Below, piece after piece: positions 57,897-64,000 of a stretch of DNA of 64,000 nucleotides. Both the position numbers and the translations under genes were made by a program. This stretch comes from Sarcina ventriculi. GTDB lineage: Bacteria; Bacillota; Clostridia; Clostridiales; Clostridiaceae. Under the pieces are notes generated by a model, which did not search any database, was not told the DNA's origin, and worked only from the letters and a program-made list of their open reading frames with translations. The stretch lies in NCBI RefSeq assembly GCF_900456775.1, contig NZ_UAUL01000007.1, positions 310,001-374,000 of the forward strand, read 5' to 3'. Position 1 is the stretch's first letter; each line of letters starts with the position of its first letter.

Positions 57897-59330
57897 TTAT
57901 CTATTTATGTTTATTACAGTTACTTTTTCTATAGTCATGGATTCTATACTTTTTCTAATTCCTTGAACCCCCATGCCTGATGATTTTACTCCTAAGAATG
58001 GTAAATGATCTGGGCCACGTTCTGTACGTCCATTTACTTGAACTGTTCCTACTTCAAGTTTTGGAGCTATGTTAAAAGCCCTATCTATATTTTGCGTAAA
58101 TATACTTGCTTGAAGTCCAAATTCTGATTCATTAGCAATTTTTATTGCCTCTTCATCTGAATTTACTCTAATTACAGGTAATACTGGACCAAATGGTTCC
58201 TCCCAAGCAATCCTCATATCTAATGTTACATTATCTAAAAGAGTTGGATATATTAAATTACCTTCTCTCTTATTTCCACAAACTAATGTAGCTCCCTTTG
58301 CTAAAGCATCATCTATAAGTCCTTGTACATAATCAGCAGACTTTTTATCAATCAAAGGAACTATTATGCTATTTTCTTCTGGTGAACCTACTGTAAGCTT
58401 ATCTACTTCATTTTTTAATATATTAACTAACTCATTAGCTATTTTCTTATTTGCCAACACTCTTTTTATGGCTGTACATCTTTGTCCTGAATAGGAATAC
58501 GCACCAGATATTATTTGTTTAGCTACAAAGTTTAAGTCAGCATCATCACAAACTACAGCTGGATCTTTTCCTCCAAGTTCCATAACTAAAGGAATCATCT
58601 TTGATTTTTCAGCTATATGTTTACCAGTTTCACTACCTCCTGTAAATGAAATCATATTTATTCCTTCATGCTCTGTTAAAAAATCTCCTATAACTGACCC
58701 TTTTCCTGTAACAAGATTTAAAATTCCTTTTGGTATGCCTGTCTTATCAAGAGCTTCTATAATTTTCACTGCTGATATTGCTCCTTGAGTTGCAGGCTTA
58801 AATATAACAGCATTTCCAGAAACTAATGCTGGTGCAATCTTTGCTACTGACAAATTAACAGGATAGTTAAATGGTGAAATTGCTAGAATAACACCCAAAG
58901 GTCTTTTTGATATAATGGCTATCTTAGAATTATTGCCACCTTCAAAATTTTCTCCTGACATACTTTCGTTATACATATGAACTGCTTCCTCAATTGTATA
59001 ACGAATAAAATCAATAGTTCTACTTACTTCCTTAAGAGCATCATTATAACCCTTTCCAACCTCTTTCATAATAGTTGTTGCGATATCTTCTTTATTTTTA
59101 TTAAGCTCATCCATCCACTTATAAAGATATTCTCCACGTTTACGTACAGTTAAAGTTGCCCATTCCTTTTGAGCTTCCTTTGCAGATTTTATAGCCAAAT
59201 CTGCTTCTTCTTGAGTTATTGCTTGGACTTTTCCTACTTCTTCATTTGTATACGGAGAGATAATACTAATTGTTTCTTTAGAATCACTATCTTTCCACTG
59301 TCCATTTATATAATATTTATATGTACTCAT
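57897..59330 (-). CDS. gapN: NADP-dependent glyceraldehyde-3-phosphate dehydrogenase (non-phosphorylating)
   Basis: A 477-residue aldehyde dehydrogenase family enzyme of the GapN group: YYINGQWKDSDSKETISI, AISPFNYPVNLSVAKIAPAL, MELGGKDPAVVCDDA with the catalytic Glu, and SGQRCTAIKRV with the catalytic Cys (about residue 283). It oxidises glyceraldehyde-3-phosphate directly to 3-phosphoglycerate, giving NADPH without ATP. I start at 59330 (AGGAGGAAAA upstream). Monocistronic. Confidence 0.93.
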   Translation of the reverse strand: MSTYKYYINGQWKDSDSKETISIISPYTNEEVGKVQAITQEEADLAIKSAKEAQKEWATLTVRKRGEYLYKWMDELNKNKEDIATTIMKEVGKGYNDALKEVSRTIDFIRYTIEEAVHMYNESMSGENFEGGNNSKIAIISKRPLGVILAISPFNYPVNLSVAKIAPALVSGNAVIFKPATQGAISAVKIIEALDKTGIPKGILNLVTGKGSVIGDFLTEHEGINMISFTGGSETGKHIAEKSKMIPLVMELGGKDPAVVCDDADLNFVAKQIISGAYSYSGQRCTAIKRVLANKKIANELVNILKNEVDKLTVGSPEENSIIVPLIDKKSADYVQGLIDDALAKGATLVCGNKREGNLIYPTLLDNVTLDMRIAWEEPFGPVLPVIRVNSDEEAIKIANESEFGLQASIFTQNIDRAFNIAPKLEVGTVQVNGRTERGPDHLPFLGVKSSGMGVQGIRKSIESMTIEKVTVININR

Positions 59331-59761
59331 AATTTTCCTCCTATGTTTAGATATTTTAACCATTATTAAGTGTATTTGTAATACACTTTTTTTAATCATT
59401 GTATATTCAAATTAGTAAATTTATATATGAACTTCTTATATGTTAAATTATAATAGTTTTATATAAATAAAATATGATTAGGATTACAAATTATAAAAAT
59501 TTTATTTAATACTCTCCTCAAATTTTTATTCTTTTCATAACTTACTTTTGCCTTTTTCTTTAATTATTATTCTTTAACTAAATCATTTTAAATTTTATCT
59601 AAACCTTGATTTCATCTTACTTTGAATCTTATATAGCTAATAAATTCATATAAAAAAAGTTATGCTAAAAAACACAACTTTTATTCTATATATAAAAAAT
59701 TTCACAAATATTTGATTTATTATATATTTTAAATTTTTTTGCATTATAAAACTTTAAGTTT
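59331..59761. other. Non-coding gap with terminator of the small membrane gene
   Basis: No gene. A hairpin AAAAGTTGTG/CATAACTTTT with T run (minus strand, 59655-59688) ends the small membrane-protein transcript. The remainder is the AT-rich gapN upstream region; I saw no operator. Confidence 0.6.
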
Positions 59762-60010
59762 TTATCTCCCCTTTATTTTAATCTTTAAATTCACGGTTTC
59801 CTTATTGTCTTTTATATCAATAACATTTTTCTCTAATTTAGATTTACTTTTTAATGATTCTTCCTTCTCTCTTAATCTTATATCTAATAAATTATTATTT
59901 ATTTCTTCCATAAATCTATTAATTGTTATTAAATTATAAACAAATACAATTAGTAAAATTACTATTAATAATATTAGTATTACATCTAATATTATATTAG
60001 CTTTATCCAT
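59762..60010 (-). CDS. Small membrane protein, hypothetical
   Basis: An 82-residue protein with one strong N-terminal membrane segment (IILDVILILLIVILLIVFVYNLITI, residues 5-29) followed by a charged helical, possibly coiled-coil region rich in Lys and Glu (EINNNLLDIRLREKEESLKSKSKLEKN). No family recognised. A GGAG-type site and a terminator after the stop support expression. Isolated between gapN and the ahp genes. Confidence 0.6.
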   Translation of the reverse strand: MDKANIILDVILILLIVILLIVFVYNLITINRFMEEINNNLLDIRLREKEESLKSKSKLEKNVIDIKDNKETVNLKIKIKGR

Positions 60011-60121
60011 TGTTAATCTCCTTACTAAAGCACACTTATAAACTATAATATTATTTTTTTTAATATAATGTTCTTAAAAATTATTCCTCCATCAATATAA
60101 AAAACATAACTCTTTTAATAT

Positions 60122-60152
60122 AAAAAGAGATAGTGTAATCCCACTATCTCCT
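60122..60152 (-). terminator. Terminator of the ahpC-ahpF operon
   Basis: GAGATAGTG and CACTATCTC, 9-bp stem with T run (minus strand), past the reductase stop. Confidence 0.8.
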
Positions 60153-60199
60153 TCTATATTTAAAAATTATATTGATACTTTATTTAACTTTAACACTAC

Positions 60200-61888
60200 T
60201 TATCTTATAAAATCTATAATCTCATCTATTTTTTTAGCACCAAAATGAACTTCATTATTATTTATAATTATGGCTGGTACACTCATTATCTTATATTTTT
60301 CCTTAATGTCTTTAAAATTTGAAATATCTATCATTTCAACCTCTATATTTTTATTTTCTATAGCCATTCTTTGTGTTGCAACAACAACATCTGGGCATAA
60401 ATGACAGGATAATGATACACATACCTTTATATTAACATTTTTATCTATATTCTTTATAGCTTCTAATGTTGTTTTAGCTATTTCTTGACCTTTTCCACCA
60501 AGATTATATATAGCTAATATAAACGAATTTAACTCATGACCACCTGGAACTCCATGAAACTTAACTCTAGCATAATTACCATTATGGTCTAAAAGAGCGA
60601 CTATTGGATATTTATCAGCATGTATGGTATTTTCAATACTTAAATTTTCACCCTTTTTATAAATAGCACACTTTACTTTCTCACCTAAATCACAAATATC
60701 TAATATAAAATCTCTAAGTTCTATAGACTTTGGATTTGTTTCATCAACTATTGAAACAAGAGTTACTTCTCTCTCCAATTTGTCTAAAACAGCTTTTAAT
60801 TGTACCCTTAGTCCATCGTTTAAAAGTTTGCTCTTTCTTGAAATACTACCTAAAGCTTCATTTACTTCAGGAGATGTATTCTCTTTTCTTTGAGTTTTAT
60901 TAGTTTTATTAGTTTTATTAGTTTTATATCCCTCGTCTTTTATTCCAAGTCTTTCTTTTAAATCAACAATATACTTTTCTGCCATAGTTGCTGCAATTGC
61001 TCCATCAGATACCGCAGTAACGATTTGTCTTAACTGTTTAGGTCTTAAATCTCCTGCTGCGTAAACACCCTTTATATTAGTTTCCATATTCTCATTAGTT
61101 ACTATATAACCTCTTTCTATTTCCAAAACATCTTTAAAAAGTGCGCTTTGTGGTTCATAACCTACAAAAATAAATATACCAAAAGAACCATCTTCAGGTT
61201 TTGCACGATATTCAAAAACTTCTCCAGTTTTATTATTGATAAATTTAGCATAATTTACTAAATTTTCTCCACCCGCCTCTAAAATTTCAGTATTAAATTT
61301 GACCCCAATCTTTGGATGAGCTAAAACCTTATCAGCAATTGATTTAGCACAAGTAAATTCTGGCTCTCTTGCAATCACTGTAACCTTAGTTGCATATTTT
61401 GTAAGGAACATTGACTCTTCTGCTGCTGCAAATCCTGCACCAACTACAAAAATCTCTAAACCCTCAAACAGTTGTCCGTCACAAGTTGAACAATATGCAA
61501 TTCCTCTACCCATAAACTCTTTTTCACCCTTGAATCCAAGTTTTCTTGGAGAAGCACCAGTTGCTATTATCAAAGCTCTACCTTTTACTTCCCCTTTATC
61601 GGTTTTTAATATCTTTATATCTCCCTTTAAATCAACTTCAGTTACTTCAGCAGACATAAAGTTTACCCCAAAGTCCTCAGCTTGTTTTCTCATTTCTCCC
61701 ATAAGCTTTGGACCATTACCATTTCTTACTCCCGGATAATTATCAATGTTATATGTTTTGTTTACTTGACCACCTAGTTCTTCCTTTTCTATAATTAATG
61801 TGTTTATTTTTCCTCTACCTGCATAAATACCAGCAGTAAGTCCAGCTGGACCACCACCAAGTACTAATAAATCATATATCTTTTCCAT
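60200..61888 (-). CDS. ahpF: Peroxiredoxin reductase, thioredoxin-reductase/thioredoxin-fold fusion
   Basis: A 562-residue fusion. The N-terminal half is a thioredoxin reductase: LGGGPAGLTAGIYA (FAD), CSTC active disulfide in IAYCSTCDGQLFEG (about residue 134), VVGAGFAAAEESMFL (NAD). The C-terminal half (about 360-562) is a double thioredoxin fold with CHLC in CVSLSCHLCPDV, as in the N-terminal domain of AhpF, here moved to the C-terminus. They are joined by a Thr-Asn-Lys repeat linker. It reduces the AhpC encoded upstream, starting 5 nt after it. Confidence 0.9.
   Translation of the reverse strand: MEKIYDLLVLGGGPAGLTAGIYAGRGKINTLIIEKEELGGQVNKTYNIDNYPGVRNGNGPKLMGEMRKQAEDFGVNFMSAEVTEVDLKGDIKILKTDKGEVKGRALIIATGASPRKLGFKGEKEFMGRGIAYCSTCDGQLFEGLEIFVVGAGFAAAEESMFLTKYATKVTVIAREPEFTCAKSIADKVLAHPKIGVKFNTEILEAGGENLVNYAKFINNKTGEVFEYRAKPEDGSFGIFIFVGYEPQSALFKDVLEIERGYIVTNENMETNIKGVYAAGDLRPKQLRQIVTAVSDGAIAATMAEKYIVDLKERLGIKDEGYKTNKTNKTNKTQRKENTSPEVNEALGSISRKSKLLNDGLRVQLKAVLDKLEREVTLVSIVDETNPKSIELRDFILDICDLGEKVKCAIYKKGENLSIENTIHADKYPIVALLDHNGNYARVKFHGVPGGHELNSFILAIYNLGGKGQEIAKTTLEAIKNIDKNVNIKVCVSLSCHLCPDVVVATQRMAIENKNIEVEMIDISNFKDIKEKYKIMSVPAIIINNNEVHFGAKKIDEIIDFIR
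60893..60927 (-). repeat. 9-bp tandem repeat in the ahpF linker
   Basis: On the minus strand ACTAATAAA is repeated three full times plus a partial copy, encoding (Thr-Asn-Lys)n between the two domains. The unit is a multiple of three, so copy-number change would only alter linker length. Confidence 0.9.
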
Positions 61889-61892
61889 ATTA

Positions 61893-62456
61893 TTATAATT
61901 TTCCTACTAAATCTAGGCTTGGTATCAACGTTTCTTCACCTGGCTTCCATTTAGCAGGACATACTTGATCTCCATGAGCTGCAACAAATTGAGCTGCTTG
62001 AACTTTTCTTAATAATTCTTCAGCATTTCTTCCTATTCCATTATCATGAATTTCGTAAGCTTTTATTTCTCCTTCTGGATTTATTACAAAAGATCCTCTT
62101 AAAGCTAAACCTTCTTCTTCAATCATTACCTCAAAATCTCTAGCTAATTTTCCTGTTGGATCTCCAATCATTGGATACTGAATTTTCTTTATTGTATCTG
62201 AAGTATCTGCCCATGCTTTGTGAACAAAATGAGTATCTGTTGATATAGAGTATACTTCACAACCTATTTCTTTAAATTTCTCATAGTTATCTGCTAATTC
62301 TCCAAGTTCTGTTGGACAAACAAATGTAAAATCTGCTGGATAAAATACAAATACTGACCAATGCCCCTTTAAAGATTCTGATGTTACCTCTACAAATTCT
62401 CCATTGTGATACGCTTGTGCTTTGAATTCTGAAACCTTCTTACTGATTAATGACAT
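61893..62456 (-). CDS. ahpC: Alkyl hydroperoxide reductase C (peroxiredoxin)
   Basis: A 187-residue 2-Cys peroxiredoxin. Peroxidatic Cys47 is in FYPADFTFVCPTELGEL; the resolving Cys is in HGDQVCPAKWKPGEETL (about residue 166). It has VYSISTDTHFVHKAW and the YPMIGDPTGKLARDF block, and forms decamers in the family. It removes H2O2 and organic peroxides with electrons from the reductase encoded next. Preceded by a promoter with an operator-like palindrome. AGGAGAGA site. Confidence 0.97.
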   Translation of the reverse strand: MSLISKKVSEFKAQAYHNGEFVEVTSESLKGHWSVFVFYPADFTFVCPTELGELADNYEKFKEIGCEVYSISTDTHFVHKAWADTSDTIKKIQYPMIGDPTGKLARDFEVMIEEEGLALRGSFVINPEGEIKAYEIHDNGIGRNAEELLRKVQAAQFVAAHGDQVCPAKWKPGEETLIPSLDLVGKL

Positions 62457-62792
62457 AACAAATCTCTCCTGATATTTAATTTCAAATGATAATTTTTATC
62501 ATTTACTTCTTGTAATTAATAATAACTATTAATTAATAGTTTGTCAACACTTTTTCTTGTGTTTAATAAATTATTTTTATAACTTACTTTTACACTAATC
62601 TTTATTTATTATTCATCAAAATCCCTATGTATAATTAGGGCAATTTTATAAAAAAACAGATATAAATAATCTAATATTTACATCTGGTTTCTTTAATACT
62701 TTATTATCCTCAAAATAATTATAAACATTAATTTATAAAATCTTGTTTATCTATTTTAATAAAAACAAATGCACAAAATCATCTCATCATAA
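62457..62792 (-). promoter_or_regulatory. ahpC promoter region with two palindromes
   Basis: Minus strand: TTGACA (62547-62542), 17 bp, TATTAT (62524-62519). The spacer is filled by the perfect palindrome ACTATTAATTAATAGT (62525-62540). A second, ATGATAA-TTT-TTATCAT (62485-62501), lies 25-30 nt downstream of the predicted start. Both have the A/T pattern of PerR/Fur-family sites. From 62652 to 62690 is the terminator of the next gene (CAGAT-a-TAAATA/TATTTA-c-ATCTG with T run). Confidence 0.55.
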
Positions 62793-64000
62793 CTACTTTT
62801 TGAAAAATAGCCTTATAATTTTTTGAAAGAAATTTAAATGTTCTTCCTTAACCTCTTCTTGAACCTCATTATTTATTTCAATCCCCTTAGTTTTCATTAC
62901 AAATTGCACAGCATTTATTTCTCCATTTTCTGATGATGCAAATGATTCTGGTTTATAGTCTGTATTTTTAAATTCATCTAACATATTATTTATTTTATCA
63001 TCAACCTCTGTATCTATATTTTTAGTCTTATCTCTCATCTCAGATGTTCCATCATTTAGTTCTTCTGCTCCATCTTCTAAACTTATAGTTCCATCATACA
63101 ATGTTTTTGTTCCCGTATTCAAACTTTCAACACCCTTTTCTAAATCTCCAATTCCACTATAAAGAGTTTGATAGCCTTTAACTATTTGTTCATATGCACC
63201 TGTATAAGAATTAATCCCACTATCTAATGTTGCATAACTATTTACAAGTGTGTTTAACGCTGTTTTTAATTCTGTTAGTTTACTTAAAAGACTTGGAAGC
63301 TTTTCAATAGCTGGGTTTAACTCATTTTTATAAGCGTTATTTAATTCTTGAATTGCTTTATGTTGTGCATCAATACCATCATCTAATGCACATATTTTTT
63401 CGTATTCTTCTTCAATCTTTTCATGAGCTTGGCTACCTGCACTTGTTACATTCTTATCATATTTATTAGCAATTTCAATTATATGGTCAAATAAAGCTAT
63501 ATACATTTTAAGTGCTTCATCATCTGGATTTTCTGCAAGTTTTGCTTTAGCATCATTATATGCATTTAGATAATCTTCCTTGTTTGTTATTGAATCAAAT
63601 TCTTCTTTAAAATTCGTATCTTTTATTTGAGCTAATTTTTCTCTAACTACTTCTAATATCGGATTCACTTCATTATATATTTTTGTATTTCCTTGAGCCA
63701 ACTCCTCCATACCACTTGCAAACTTATTACTACCTTCAACTAATTGCTGAACTTGATTACTTGCTTCATTCAAACTATCTAAAGCACTATTTATAGTATT
63801 TAATGCATTTAAAACTTCTTTTGAGCCATTTGTTAAGCTAAAAGAATTGCTGTTTAACGTGTCCATAGCCTCTTTCAATGTCTTAGAGCCATTTTGAAGT
63901 TTTTCAGCACCACTAGATAATGAATTTGTTCCATCTAAAAGACTTTTTGTTCCACTCGATAAATCTTTGCTACCACTATATAAATCACTAGAGCCATCAT
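62793..64000 (-). CDS. Heptad-repeat (LxxGxxxL) surface/transport protein, C-terminal part
   Basis: The frame stays open to the window edge, so this is the last 402 residues of a larger protein. Leu-Gly heptads (LSSGTKSLLDGTNSLSSGAEKLQNG, LYSGIGDLEKGVESLNTG, LYDGTISLEDGAEELNDG) flank a charged coiled-coil stretch (about residues 110-230 of the visible part). Such repeats form the extracellular stalk of YhgE/Pip-type or clostridial MMPL-type membrane proteins. The end YKPESF...VQFVMKT...FFQKIIRLFFKK resembles the tail of MMPL-like proteins, but no membrane span is visible here. Confidence 0.7.
   Translation of the reverse strand, partial: DGSSDLYSGSKDLSSGTKSLLDGTNSLSSGAEKLQNGSKTLKEAMDTLNSNSFSLTNGSKEVLNALNTINSALDSLNEASNQVQQLVEGSNKFASGMEELAQGNTKIYNEVNPILEVVREKLAQIKDTNFKEEFDSITNKEDYLNAYNDAKAKLAENPDDEALKMYIALFDHIIEIANKYDKNVTSAGSQAHEKIEEEYEKICALDDGIDAQHKAIQELNNAYKNELNPAIEKLPSLLSKLTELKTALNTLVNSYATLDSGINSYTGAYEQIVKGYQTLYSGIGDLEKGVESLNTGTKTLYDGTISLEDGAEELNDGTSEMRDKTKNIDTEVDDKINNMLDEFKNTDYKPESFASSENGEINAVQFVMKTKGIEINNEVQEEVKEEHLNFFQKIIRLFFKK

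Overview
The window is very AT-rich, gene-dense DNA with clostridial ribosome-binding sites (AGGAGG or GGGGG, sometimes before TTG or GTG starts). It carries SAM riboswitches, a T-box leader, a LicT-type antitermination site and anaerobe-type oxidative defence genes. Gene content points to Clostridium sensu stricto, most likely Clostridium perfringens: an ubiG-metB-cysK-luxS operon behind a T-box, two hcp genes, pdxST and several phospho-sugar PTS units. The species call is inference from gene content; no rRNA gene is present. I saw no rRNA, tRNA, CRISPR array, insertion sequence or prophage, so this looks like ordinary chromosome with some accessory catabolic genes.

Layout. 1-13 kb: the 3' end of a nitrate/nitrite transporter, an AraC regulator divergent from an iron alcohol dehydrogenase, proline synthesis (proBA), two short-chain dehydrogenases, a small unknown gene, then two hydroxylamine reductase (hcp) genes bracketing a secreted leucine-rich-repeat protein and a YjiH-type membrane protein. 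14-20 kb: methionine synthesis (metY-metA) and an APC permease, each behind its own SAM-I riboswitch, a LUD protein and uppP. 20-33 kb: a maltose/alpha-glucoside PTS unit with GH4 phospho-alpha-glucosidase and an RpiR regulator; a DUF488 protein; a Fur-controlled promoter region ahead of a ferric-reductase-like membrane protein; an aldo/keto reductase killed by two stop codons; and a beta-glucoside unit (licT, bglP, bglA) with a classic RAT/terminator switch. 33-45 kb: a gene-free region with an apparent small-RNA gene, an unknown protein divergent from a MATE exporter, Mn-catalase, a PucR-type regulator, pdxST, an old-yellow-enzyme reductase, a second MATE exporter and an MFS transporter divergent from a TetR regulator.

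45-54 kb: a UbiD/UbiX hydroxyaryl-acid decarboxylase operon with its IclR regulator and a DUF3237 protein, then a macrodomain/class M sirtuin pair (ADP-ribosylation). Next is a redox block: PNPOx-like flavoprotein, HxlR, glutathione peroxidase, SnoaL-like protein, rubrerythrin-like protein and an OhrR-type MarR regulator. 54-64 kb: the T-box-led methionine-to-cysteine operon ending in luxS, gapN, a small membrane protein, ahpC with an AhpF-like reductase, and the 3' part of a long heptad-repeat surface protein that leaves the window.

Themes. Much of the window handles sulfur amino acids (two S-boxes, one T-box) and nitrosative or peroxide stress. The most novel material is non-coding: (a) an orphan transcription unit on the + strand at 33363-33625 with a consensus promoter, stable hairpins, a terminator and no ORF; (b) a Fur-box promoter at 27116-27169 that reads into about 230 nt of non-coding DNA and a terminator; (c) an 11-bp motif shared between the HxlR promoter and the SnoaL/gpx intergenic region; (d) a CRP/FNR-type palindrome centred exactly 41.5 bp upstream of the predicted hcp start site.
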